The notes under the pieces: model-generated | Seen by the model: the letters and a program-made list of their open reading frames with translations, nothing else | Databases searched by the model: none | What the model was told of the DNA's origin: nothing | Shown: one piece after another, positions 1-6,179 of the stretch | How the letters are laid out: the number at the start of each line of letters is the position of its first letter | How positions within the stretch are numbered: position 1 is the first letter of the stretch | Assembly: GCF_020742345.1 (NCBI RefSeq) | Contig: NZ_DYXC01000041.1 | Span: 1-11,009 of the forward strand | Length of the DNA stretch: 11,009 bases | Direction of reading: 5' to 3' | DNA from: Enteractinococcus helveticum | GTDB lineage: Bacteria > Actinomycetota > Actinomycetes > Actinomycetales > Micrococcaceae | Made by a program: the position numbers and the translations under genes

Positions 1-2
1 CC

Positions 3-644
3 TATGATCCGGCGACCATCCAAGCGTTAGTACCCAAGGAACTAACCGTTCAACAGTGGGACGGCAAAACCTGGGTCGGTATTACACCGTTTCGCATGAC
101 CGACGTCCGCCTGCCTGGCCTCCCGGCGTTACCGAGTTGGACGGCTTTTCCGGAGCTGAATATTCGGACGTATGTGCGCACGGCAGACGGGCCCGACGGC
201 ATCTGGTTCCTAGGCTTGCTAGTACCGCTGTTGAGTTTCAGTGCTGCAGCATGCAGCATTGGGCTACCATATCAACGGTCATCCTCACAAATTTCCGTCG
301 ACGGATCCCACTGGAAGTATCGGTTCGACACCCCGCATCCGATGCGACTGACTCATCATGACTGGTTTTCGGCTTCCGTCGAGGTGGGGGAGCGGCTGGC
401 CGAAGCGGATCGGACACCGTGGCTTGAAAGTGTAACTGGACGGTGGACGGCGTTTCATCGCCGAGCAGGCGTCATGTGGGGGACCCCGGTGTATCACGAG
501 CCGTGGGAACTGTATGCTGCGAGCGGCGTCGGAAATCTTACTGCACCACTGCGCTGGGCGGGTCTGCCGGAACCCGAAGACGAGCCGGTCGTGCACGCAT
601 CCTATACGGTGCACTCCCGGCTCGGTCTGCCTCGGCGGGCCTGA
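3..644 (+). CDS. DUF2071 (YqjF-like) family protein, 5' end outside the window
   Basis: The reading frame is open from the window edge (YDPATIQALVPKEL) to a TGA at 642-644, giving 213 visible residues. It carries the family pattern: an N-terminal 'W..VTPFRM' type block (here WVGITPFRMTDVRLPG), then NIRTYVR and GIWFL, then a C-terminal YHEPWEL block followed by VHASYTV. The family is usually about 220-250 residues, so only some 15-30 residues are missing upstream; the M at 96 is internal, since homology continues before it. DUF2071 has an acetoacetate-decarboxylase-like fold in the solved members I know of, but no defined reaction, so no function is assigned. No lesion is visible. It ends 11 bases before the convergent phoH2 stop, with no hairpin between them. 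Confidence 0.88.
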   Translation, partial: YDPATIQALVPKELTVQQWDGKTWVGITPFRMTDVRLPGLPALPSWTAFPELNIRTYVRTADGPDGIWFLGLLVPLLSFSAAACSIGLPYQRSSSQISVDGSHWKYRFDTPHPMRLTHHDWFSASVEVGERLAEADRTPWLESVTGRWTAFHRRAGVMWGTPVYHEPWELYAASGVGNLTAPLRWAGLPEPEDEPVVHASYTVHSRLGLPRRA

Positions 645-655
645 GTTATTGCGGT

Positions 656-2020
656 TTAGGGTTCTTCGAGCAGCTCGGTGACCAGGGCAGCGATGCGGCT
701 GCGCTCGGATCGGGTGAGGGTCACGTGGCCGAACAACGGGTTCCCCTTCAAAATTTCGACCACAGCAGCAACGCCGTCGTGCCGACCAACTCGCAGGTTA
801 TCGCGCTGGGCGACGTCGTGGGTGAGGACAATTTTGGAGTTCTGGCCCATGCGCGACATCACGGTCAGCAGCACGTTTTTCTCCAAGGACTGGGCTTCGT
901 CCACGATCACCCAGGCGTCGTGGAGGCTGCGACCACGGATGTGAGTCAGCGGCAGGACTTCGAGCAGGTTGCGCGCCATAACCTCTTTGAGCACATTCTC
1001 GCTGACCAGCGCACCCAGGGTATCGAAGACCGCCTGGGCCCAGGGGTTCATTTTTTCTTCCTCGGTGCCGGGCAGGTAGCCGAGTTCTTGACCCCCGACG
1101 GCGTAGAGCGGGCGGAACACAATAATTTTCTTGTGTTCGCGGCGTTCCAGCACGGTTTCCAGGCCGGCGCACAGTGCGAGCGCGGATTTACCGGTCCCGG
1201 CGCGACCACCCATGGACACGATGTCGATGTTGCGGTCCAGCAGCATGTCGATGGCTAGGCGCTGTTCGGCTGAGCGCCCGTGGACTCCGAAGACTTCGCG
1301 GTTACCGCGCACCACCTCAACGTATTTGTGCGCGGTTGCGTCTATTTTGACCCGGCCCAGGGCTGATCCTTTGGGCGAGGAGATGATCAGTCCGGTGTTG
1401 GTGGGTAGCTCCGTGGCGTCGTCGAGCTCAATGCGTTCACCATCGTAGAGATTGGTGACCTGTTCTTCGGTGGCTTCGATTTCGGCCAGGCCGGTCCAGC
1501 CGGAATCGGTGACCCACTCGTTGCGGTATTCATCGGCGTCCAGACCCATGGCTGCGGCCTTGACGCGCATGGGCAGGTCCTTGGAAACCACGGTGACGGT
1601 GCGGCCTTCGTCGGCGAAGTTCTTGGCCACCGCCAGAATGCGTGAATCGTTGTCGCCCTGGCGGAAGCCTGCCGGCAGTATGGTTTCGGTGATGTGGTTG
1701 AGTTCAACCAGCAGGTGGCCGCCGTCGTCGTTGAGTGGGATCGGCTGGTTCAGCGAGCCGTGGCGGATGCGCAGATCGTCGAGGAGGCGCAGCGCGGAGC
1801 GGGCGTAGTAGCCCAGTTCCGAGTCGTGGCGTTTCTTTTCTAACTCGGTGATGACGACGACGGGGATGATCACTTCGTGTTCGGCAAAGCGCAGGATGGC
1901 TTTGGGATCCGAGAGCAGCACGGAAGTGTCGATGACATAAGACTTTTGCGCCACAGCCGTTGCAACGGTGGCGTCAACTTGGTCTTCAGGAATGCCAGTT
2001 GGTGTATTGAGCGAGGCCAC
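656..2020 (-). CDS. phoH2: PIN-PhoH2 protein: PIN ribonuclease domain fused to PhoH ATPase/helicase
   Basis: Two domains are seen. An N-terminal PIN domain (about residues 26-160) has acidic residues in YVIDTSVLL (D31), VITELEKKR (E59) and GDNDSRIL (D123/D125). A C-terminal PhoH ATPase has Walker A GGRAGTGKS (271-279) and Walker B VIVDEAQ (371-377), followed by the SRMGQNSKIVLTHD block. The 454-residue length fits actinobacterial PhoH2 (Mycobacterium tuberculosis Rv1095 is similar). PhoH2 proteins are described as sequence-specific RNases coupled to 5'-3' RNA unwinding, so the role is cytosolic RNA processing or decay. I chose the GTG at 2020 because GGAG lies 5 nt upstream and homology starts soon after. 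An in-frame ATG at 2077 would add 19 arginine-rich residues without a ribosome binding site. The gene is intact and converges on the DUF2071 gene. Confidence 0.93.
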   Translation of the reverse strand: MASLNTPTGIPEDQVDATVATAVAQKSYVIDTSVLLSDPKAILRFAEHEVIIPVVVITELEKKRHDSELGYYARSALRLLDDLRIRHGSLNQPIPLNDDGGHLLVELNHITETILPAGFRQGDNDSRILAVAKNFADEGRTVTVVSKDLPMRVKAAAMGLDADEYRNEWVTDSGWTGLAEIEATEEQVTNLYDGERIELDDATELPTNTGLIISSPKGSALGRVKIDATAHKYVEVVRGNREVFGVHGRSAEQRLAIDMLLDRNIDIVSMGGRAGTGKSALALCAGLETVLERREHKKIIVFRPLYAVGGQELGYLPGTEEEKMNPWAQAVFDTLGALVSENVLKEVMARNLLEVLPLTHIRGRSLHDAWVIVDEAQSLEKNVLLTVMSRMGQNSKIVLTHDVAQRDNLRVGRHDGVAAVVEILKGNPLFGHVTLTRSERSRIAALVTELLEEP

Positions 2021-2388
2021 GGTGTCTCCAGACCGAAGACGGCGGCAGTTCCGGTGCCAAACTGTGGGCGAGTGCATCGGATTCGGAACTCTTCCCCAAG
2101 GTCGAATTCAGTGACAGCGCCCGGTGGTTTTGGAGCGGGTGCCAGCCCGTCTTCACATCGTATCGCGGGTTGGGTTGGTCTCGGTCGGCCCTGAGCCTTG
2201 GCAGCTGCCAGGAACCGTACCGGCCCCTCGTCTCGCTTGGCATAAACCTTTGGGCCTTCCGGTCAGGTTGTTCTGACACTTCTCAATCTACGGGGGCACG
2301 GGCGCTACAGGAAGATTCGCGAGGCAAAAGCCGGGTTACATTTTGATAAACAGTTGATAGCGTGCGGCTCAACCCCCGGGCATCGCAC
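2021..2388 (-). other. phoH2 upstream region: no convincing gene, possible long leader or PhoAT-like ORF
   Basis: These 368 bases separate phoH2 from the HxlR relic. One frame is open on the minus strand from a GTG at 2279 to 1986, overlapping the phoH2 start by 35 nt. Its product (starts MSEQPDRKAQRF, 97 residues) is rich in R, Q, N, S and P and matches nothing I recognise. In mycobacteria a small upstream ORF, phoAT, overlaps phoH2 and encodes its proposed antitoxin; whether this ORF is its counterpart cannot be decided here. Alternatively this is a structured 5' leader: it contains a perfect 12-bp palindrome TGGCAGCTGCCA at 2199-2210. I could match no known riboswitch class. Confidence 0.3.
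2285..2290 (-). promoter_or_regulatory. Candidate -10 box for the phoH2 upstream transcript
   Basis: On the minus strand TAGATT (TANNNT form) lies 5 nt before the GTG at 2279. If used, the transcript would start at or near that GTG, about 260 nt before phoH2. No good -35 hexamer is visible (TTCCTG at 17 nt is poor). This is inference only. Confidence 0.22.
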
Positions 2389-2559
2389 CTAGTCGCCAAC
2401 GGCGTCGAAGCGTTCGCGGGCGGCCAGCACATCACCCGCGTAGGTTTCGGCCCAGGTGCGTAGCGCGCCCAGCGGCAAAATCAGGGTGCGGCCCAAATCG
2501 GTCAGCTCATAGTCGACCCCCCAGTGGTATTGCAAGCCGATCACCTCAACTGGACCATG
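2389..2559 (-). pseudogene. C-terminal fragment of an HxlR-family winged-helix regulator
   Basis: Read on the minus strand, the segment encodes VDYELTDLGRTL followed by LGALRTWAE and ends at a TAG (2389-2391). This is the characteristic end of HxlR-type DNA-binding proteins (the 'EYxLTxxGxxL ... LxxWxxx' wing and dimerisation helix). Only about 50 codons remain. Upstream the frame runs into a TAG at 2560-2562, and the N-terminal helix-turn-helix half is absent. No start codon or ribosome binding site is associated. A full HxlR protein is about 100-130 residues, so more than half is gone and the fragment cannot bind DNA. It is the downstream edge of the decayed stretch that runs to about 4200. 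Confidence 0.75.
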
Positions 2560-2681
2560 CTAGCTCCGGCCAAAAGATAGCTCCCGGCGCGCGAGGATTG
2601 CTTCAGACGTCGGCTTCCTTTTTGCTACGGGGATTGAGCGGATCCGACAACTGATGGTCCAAGCCAGAGGTCGAGTCTACG

Positions 2682-2930
2682 TTAGAGACCTAGTTCGACG
2701 TTGAGCTCCTTGTGTGAAACTGTGGGACCCGGATCTTTGCGAGCCTCAGCCGCTGCACGAATGTCTTCCTGATCCTCCAGTGCAGCCATTGCGCGATCGA
2801 ATAAATCCGGGGAGACCAGAACGGCACGTCGAGTGGCACCGCGAGAAGTAATTTCAACGGGCTCTCGCTGCGCAGCAGCGATGTAGTCGCTTTGATTATT
2901 TCGGAACTGCGAGAGGGTAACAGATGTCAT
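2682..2930 (-). CDS. Phd/YefM-type antitoxin, orphan (no toxin gene beside it)
   Basis: The 82-residue product begins MTSVTLSQFRNNQSDYIAAA and has the Phd/YefM N-terminal DNA-binding fold: a first strand, the R-N spacing helix, then PVEITSRGATRRAVLVSPDLFD. A flexible acidic C-terminus follows (EDIRAAAEARKD ... ELNVELGL), as in antitoxins that wrap a RelE/YoeB- or Doc-type toxin. In such operons the toxin normally overlaps or follows within a few bases. Here the 120 bases downstream (2563-2681) hold no start, no ribosome binding site and no toxin motif before the HxlR relic. The ATG at 2930 is the only sensible start. It has no Shine-Dalgarno, but a TACAAT box lies 6 nt upstream, pointing to a leaderless message. 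The gene is intact among broken neighbours, so it may be retained as a DNA-binding regulator or as protection against a related toxin elsewhere. Confidence 0.85.
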   Translation of the reverse strand: MTSVTLSQFRNNQSDYIAAAQREPVEITSRGATRRAVLVSPDLFDRAMAALEDQEDIRAAAEARKDPGPTVSHKELNVELGL

Positions 2931-2936
2931 AGATCA

Positions 2937-2961
2937 ATTGTACTTCTTGTACAAGTTGTAC
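2937..2961 (-). promoter_or_regulatory. TTGTAC triple-repeat operator overlapping the phd -10 box
   Basis: Three TTGTAC hexamers begin at 2938, 2947 and 2956 (+ strand), an exact 9-bp period. The middle one lies in a perfect 10-bp palindrome CTTGTACAAG (2946-2955). On the minus strand the outermost copy supplies TACAAT (2942-2937), a good -10 box 6 nt before the ATG. YefM of E. coli recognises palindromes with a TGTACA core, and that core is present here at 2948-2953. Binding would therefore cover the promoter directly, as expected for antitoxin autoregulation. Confidence 0.72.
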
Positions 2962-2968
2962 TTAACTG

Positions 2969-3005
2969 TCTTCATTCTGAAGAGTAGTCCCCATGACGAT
3001 CATGG
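2969..3005. repeat. Two adjacent 6-3-6 inverted repeats upstream of the phd operator
   Basis: TCTTCA-TTC-TGAAGA (2969-2983) and CCATGA-CGA-TCATGG (2991-3005) are both perfect with 3-nt centres, 7 bases apart. Any single such repeat is expected by chance a few times in 11 kb; two side by side next to a real operator are slightly unusual. They could be extra regulatory sites or chance. Confidence 0.35.
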
Positions 3006-3061
3006 CCTCATCCTGCGGAAGTCTTTCCATGCATAAACCCACACAGCCTCGGTGGTTTCAG

Positions 3062-4010
3062 AGGGAACATCCGTAGCGTTTGATCAGGCAGGTTGCCATA
3101 GAGATCTCGCTACACGCCGAGGAAATGTAGGCTGCTTTCTCTACCCACGGTGGCCAATGATGCGATGTCAAAAGTACCTCCGCGCGATCCCCTAAACGTG
3201 AAATAGCTTCCGTCAGATACCGGGACCATACATGTGGATCTCTGACCAGACCATCGCGCAACGTTCTCAGCCATGCACAGCGCGGTAGCGAGCGATGTAA
3301 AAATACATTTCAGCAGGGGCTTTGGCACCTGGAGCCATTTGGAACTCAAACGCAACACCGTCAATGTCAAGAGTTTCGCCGGTTTCATGAATCTCCAAGC
3401 TTGGAGGAATGATGCCGGCTTGCCCACTAGAAGTGGCCTACCCCAGCCCGGCTCCAACTGATCCCTTGGACTCGCCCTCATGCGAGGAGCCATACATATA
3501 ACCCACACGTCGTCCCATGGCAGTACCGGCATACACATTCTCTGCAATGGCGTGCTCCGAAAAGCCTTCAAGAGCGATGATTTTGATGGAACCAGCCTCA
3601 ACGCCTCGGACGGCTCGACGATGTCCAGTACACCACCAAAATGGTCGACAGGCGAGTGAGTAAAAATAACCGTTACATTTTTTCGTTTGCTGCGATGCCC
3701 GCCGTAGAAATCGAAAGCCACCGTAGCAGTCTCCGCTGAGATCAAAGGATCGATGACAATGACACCGGGGTTGGTTTCTATCAGTGACATTACTGATAAG
3801 TCGAATCCACGGGCTTGATACAGGCCCTCGACAACCTAAAACAACCCCTGCTTGGCTACAAGTTGTGATTGTCTCCAGAGGCTTGGGTTCACCGATAGCG
3901 GGGCGTTACCTTCAAGGAAGTCATAACTCGCCAAATCCCAGATGACTTTGCCGTCAGCGTCTTTGATGGTTGGTTCGTCCAAAGTTCGGAGAAAACCTCG
4001 ATTCGCGGCT
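3062..4010 (-). pseudogene. Alkyl-sulfatase (SdsA1/BDS1-type metallo-beta-lactamase fold), multiply frameshifted relic
   Basis: Consecutive pieces of a linear alkyl-sulfatase are read in order across three minus-strand frames. They are ANRGFL and DEPTIKDADGKVIWDL, then NPSLWRQSQL, then GLYQARGFDLS, then GVIVIDPLISAETA, then AENVYAGTAMGRRVGYMYG. After these come GAGLG, IHETGETLDIDGVAF, ALCMAEN, HVWSRYLTEAI, and GDRAEVLLTSHHWPPW, ending with RDLYGNLPDQTLRMF. Intact members are about 600-650 residues and cleave alkyl sulfate esters such as SDS with a dinuclear zinc site. Visible lesions include a TAG inside the GLF-VVEGLY block (near 3837), a second TAG after GAGLG (near 3442), several frame changes, loss of the THTLHN-type ligand segment after MAEN, and truncation of the last third. 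The metal motif THxHxDH reads THSPVDH, with one histidine lost. The longest open piece (3110-3790) is not a functional protein. The 5' end is fused to the SHOCT relic. Confidence 0.88.
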
Positions 4011-4203
4011 CGTCAGTCGGGCTAGGTCCAATCAGATCCTTTATAAAATTTTCGGTCGCCTTATGGCCCATGAAAGTCTGTTCCTGACCGAGCTCAGCTA
4101 CGCCGTTGCTTCGGTGGATGAGATACACACGAACGTTATGAAACTGCAGAAAGACCAAGAAGAAGTACCAAATAATAACTCAGAAATCACGCCAGAAATC
4201 CAC
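4005..4203 (-). pseudogene. PLDc_N/SHOCT small membrane protein, nonsense- and deletion-damaged relic
   Basis: A good ribosome binding site AAAGGAG sits 7 nt before a GTG at 4203. The product reads VDFWRDF, stops at TGA (codon 8), then continues in the same frame VIIWYFFLVFLQF. It jumps to VRVYLIHRSNGVAEL and then KATENFIKDL...SPTDE. Intact actinobacterial proteins of this type are about 110-140 residues: two membrane helices (phospholipase D-nuclease N-terminal-like), a 'VYLI.RGxGMAER' motif, an ATxxYIRxxAGxSPADE linker and a C-terminal SHOCT helix pair. Here the stop replaces what is normally tryptophan, most of the segment between the two helices is deleted, and the SHOCT end is replaced at about 4005-4014 by alkyl-sulfatase sequence. 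The regulatory region upstream looks preserved. Confidence 0.75.
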
Positions 4204-4235
4204 TGGATCACTCCTTTATTTGCACAAGCTTTGGT

Positions 4236-4250
4236 ACTCTCTTAGAGAGT
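4236..4250. promoter_or_regulatory. Perfect 7-1-7 palindrome upstream of the SHOCT relic
   Basis: ACTCTCT-T-AGAGAGT lies 33 nt upstream of the relic's GTG, between an AT-rich TATATAAA (minus strand, near 4262-4269) that could serve as a -10 and the AAAGGAG site. The position suits an operator whose target gene is now broken. The regulator is unknown. Confidence 0.4.
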
Positions 4251-4328
4251 TGTACTTCATTTATATACTCGACGAATCGTGGCACGCGCACACACCCAAA
4301 ACGGGGTGAGCTCTTTGATTCTTCGTAT

Positions 4329-4356
4329 TTGACCTCAATTTTCACTTGACTAAACA
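4329..4356 (+). promoter_or_regulatory. Possible promoter of the FitA-like antitoxin gene
   Basis: TTGACC (4329-4334) is separated by 16 nt from TAAACA (4351-4356). The -35 is good and the -10 is imperfect. It would give a leader of about 175 nt before the antitoxin ATG, containing the inverted repeat at 4420-4459. Confidence 0.28.
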
Positions 4357-4419
4357 TTTCCATCTCACCTCGCGTTTGTGGGTGACGAGCAGAGCCAAAC
4401 TAGCTCTAGTGACAAGAAG

Positions 4420-4459
4420 GGGAACCTGCGCCAAGAGATTATTTCAGGTGTAGGTTCCC
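4420..4459. repeat. 8-bp inverted repeat in the antitoxin leader
   Basis: GGGAACCT (4420-4427) and AGGTTCCC (4452-4459) are perfect inverse copies around a 24-nt spacer, with a nested ACCTG/CAGGT pair. It could be a binding site, a leader hairpin, or an end of a lost element. No flanking direct repeat or transposase is seen. The frame running through it from 4378 has no recognisable product. Confidence 0.35.
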
Positions 4460-4539
4460 GTCGTGTCCATCCGAAGAGCTACATCTCTGCACCAGCTCCT
4501 TGGAGTGAGATGATGGTATTGAGCTCGGAGGTAGATGTC

Positions 4540-4767
4540 ATGGAACAGATTCTTATTCGCAACCTACCTGCTGGGACCAAGGCTGCCATACGTGTGCTAG
4601 CAGAACGCCATGGTCGATCCGTTGAAGCGGAAGTCCATGCAATAATCGCAGCGGCTTTGGAACACGAACCCATCAGCATTAACGACATGTTGAGCATGGA
4701 CGAGGGAGCCGAAATCGAATTTGAACTTCCGCCACTTCACCTCGCAGCACGCGAACCGGAACTATGA
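4540..4767 (+). CDS. FitA-like ribbon-helix-helix antitoxin of a broken FitAB/VapBC pair
   Basis: The ATG at 4540 follows GGAGG by 8 nt and gives 75 residues starting MEQILIRNLPAGTKAAIRVL. Residues 1-45 match the FitA/VapB ribbon-helix-helix pattern: a short strand ILIRNLP, then helices ending AERHGRSVEAEVHAIIAAAL. This fold binds DNA as a dimer and represses its own operon. The acidic C-terminus (MDEGAEIEFELPPL) is the usual toxin-binding tail. Longer in-frame extension to 4378 adds sequence with no similarity to the family, so I reject it. The TGA overlaps the ATG of the toxin remnant (ATGA), the classic coupled arrangement. The antitoxin is intact although its toxin is destroyed. Confidence 0.85.
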   Translation: MEQILIRNLPAGTKAAIRVLAERHGRSVEAEVHAIIAAALEHEPISINDMLSMDEGAEIEFELPPLHLAAREPEL

Positions 4768-4860
4768 CCTACTTATTAGACACCAACGTCGTGTCAGCAT
4801 TCAGAGTCCGCCGGAGGCAACCAAGCGGTCGAGGCTTGGGCTGCGACGTCCCTAGTAAAG
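4764..4860 (+). pseudogene. FitB/VapC-type PIN toxin, N-terminal stub with frameshift
   Basis: The stub starts MTYLLDTNVVSAFR, the PIN-domain first strand with catalytic Asp6. Homology then moves to another frame (GGNQAVEAWAATS), which shows a single-base-type indel near 4805-4812. In FitB proteins these two blocks are contiguous in one frame ('LLDTNVVSAL..., N..V.AW'). After about 33 codons all similarity ends, and the convergent aminopeptidase gene ends at 4918. A full toxin is about 140 residues, so roughly three quarters, including the other acidic residues of the RNase site, are gone. The translated product (to a TAA at 4890-4892) cannot be an active RNase. The ATGA overlap with the antitoxin confirms this was its operon partner. 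Confidence 0.85.
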
Positions 4861-4875
4861 ATCCTTCCGGGATCT
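4859..4875 (-). terminator. Weak terminator-like hairpin downstream of the M18 gene
   Basis: On the minus strand AGATCC-CGGAA-GGATCT is followed by TTAC, 42 nt past the aminopeptidase stop. The stem is only 6 bp and the T-run is short. It may end the GT87-M18 operon or be chance within the toxin remnant. Confidence 0.3.
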
Positions 4876-4917
4876 ATCGTGCCGGAGACAAATAAACCCG
4901 CGTTTTCTACAGCGAAC

Positions 4918-6174
4918 TTAGGCTTGGAGGTCCTGCAGGAACGCACCGGCCAGCCTGGCCAGGTACTCAGGATCTTGGGCCCCACACATTTCTCGCACCG
5001 AGTGCATTGACAACAGGCCAACGCCGGCGTCGATGGTTTCAATCCCCAGTCGGGTCGCAGAAATCGGGCCGATGGTTGAGCCAGAAGGCTGCGTGTTCTT
5101 GGAAACAAACACCTGGTGGGGGATACCGGCCTGCTCAGCCCAGCGGTTGAACTGGGCGGCGCCGCGGCCATCTGACAGGTAGCGCTGGGTGGCGTTGACC
5201 TTCAAAATCGGGCCGTGATTTGGCTTCGGCTGATGTTCCGGGTCGTGACGGTCCGCATAATTCGGGTGGACCAGGTGCCCGCCGTCGGCCGAGAGCAGTT
5301 TCGAATGCGCAATAATCGAGCGGTGCAGGTGCACCGGGATGTTCTGACTGGCCATGATCAGGGTGAGCATTTCATCGAGCATCGGCCCGCCGGCACCGGT
5401 GCGGGTTTCGGAGCCGACTTCCTCGTGGTCAAAGGCCGCCAACACGGTAATGTGTTCGGATTCGGCATCCAACAGGGCGCGCAAACCAGCATGCACCGAG
5501 AGTAAATTATCCAGGCGCGGGGCGGCAAAGAAATCATTGTCGATGCCGATGGTGGCGGGTTCTTGCGTGTCGGTTAGCACCAGGTCAAAGCCCTTAATCT
5601 GAGCCGGGTCAACCTCTGCATGCTGGGCGATCGCGGCGAGAATATCGGCGTCACCACCAGCGCCAACAATCGGTACCAGGTGCTGTTGGCGGTCGAGTTT
5701 CAAACCGTCATTGACGCTGCGATCCAGGTGAATAGCAAGCTGCGGGATCCGTGCCATGGACGGGGTACGGACCAGGTGTGCGCCGTCGTCGGTAATCAAC
5801 CGTCCGGCAAAGCCCAAGTCGCGATCCAGCCACGAGTTGACTAACACGCCGCCGTAGATTTCCACGCCCACGCGGTTGTAACCGGCCGAGGTGTTATTTG
5901 GCAGCGGTTTGACCCGGAAGGTGGGGGAGTCGGTGTGGGCGCCGATGATACGGAAGCTTGGGTGCTGGGGCAGGTTTTCGGGGATGCGCCAGGCGATGAC
6001 CGCGCCGTCACGAACCAAGACGTACCCACCGGGTTGGCTTGGCAGATCGCCGGGTGCGTCGTCGACCACTGTGAAACCAGCATCGGCTGCGCGGGCGGCT
6101 ACCTGCGCGGTGACATGGTAGGGCGAGGGGGAGGCGTGAATGAATGCGGCAAGGTCATCAAGATATTGCGTCAT
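4918..6174 (-). CDS. apeB: M18 family zinc aminopeptidase (aspartyl/ApeB-type)
   Basis: The 418-residue protein matches the M18 (dodecameric, cytosolic, dinuclear zinc) aminopeptidases that remove N-terminal, often acidic, residues from peptides. Visible motifs are SPSPYH (15-20), the metal site GAHTDSP (78-84; H80, D82), GVEIYGG (103-109), RLDNL (220-224; bridging D222), FDHEEVGS (248-255; E251/E252), SADGGHLVHPNY (295-306), and GSTIGP...DAGVGLLSMHSVRE with H391. All expected metal and catalytic residues appear present, and the length is normal for the family (about 420-430). The ATG at 6174 has no clear Shine-Dalgarno, but lies 5 nt after the stop of the upstream membrane-protein gene. Expression is therefore probably coupled in one operon. 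Downstream it converges on the broken FitB toxin. Confidence 0.94.
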   Translation of the reverse strand: MTQYLDDLAAFIHASPSPYHVTAQVAARAADAGFTVVDDAPGDLPSQPGGYVLVRDGAVIAWRIPENLPQHPSFRIIGAHTDSPTFRVKPLPNNTSAGYNRVGVEIYGGVLVNSWLDRDLGFAGRLITDDGAHLVRTPSMARIPQLAIHLDRSVNDGLKLDRQQHLVPIVGAGGDADILAAIAQHAEVDPAQIKGFDLVLTDTQEPATIGIDNDFFAAPRLDNLLSVHAGLRALLDAESEHITVLAAFDHEEVGSETRTGAGGPMLDEMLTLIMASQNIPVHLHRSIIAHSKLLSADGGHLVHPNYADRHDPEHQPKPNHGPILKVNATQRYLSDGRGAAQFNRWAEQAGIPHQVFVSKNTQPSGSTIGPISATRLGIETIDAGVGLLSMHSVREMCGAQDPEYLARLAGAFLQDLQA

Positions 6175-6179
6175 GGGTT

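Noticed and set aside
443..1258. Long plus-strand open frame (271 codons) opposite phoH2
   Set aside because: It is an antisense shadow of a clearly conserved PIN-PhoH coding frame, a common effect in GC-rich genes, and has no recognisable domain.
2021..2280. Known riboswitch or stable RNA upstream of phoH2
   Set aside because: I compared it by eye with cobalamin, c-di-AMP, SAM-IV, tmRNA, SRP and RNase P signatures and found no convincing match; only a palindrome and GC-rich short repeats are visible.
3110..3790. A 226-residue open frame that could be annotated as a metallo-beta-lactamase-fold hydrolase
   Set aside because: Only its first quarter follows the alkyl-sulfatase frame; the rest is out-of-frame translation of the same gene. 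The zinc motif is damaged (THSPVDH), and homology continues on both sides in other frames.
4378..4539. N-terminal extension of the FitA-like antitoxin from a GTG at 4378
   Set aside because: The added 54 residues match no antitoxin and contain the inverted repeat. The ATG at 4540 has GGAGG at 8 nt and begins exactly at the family's first strand.
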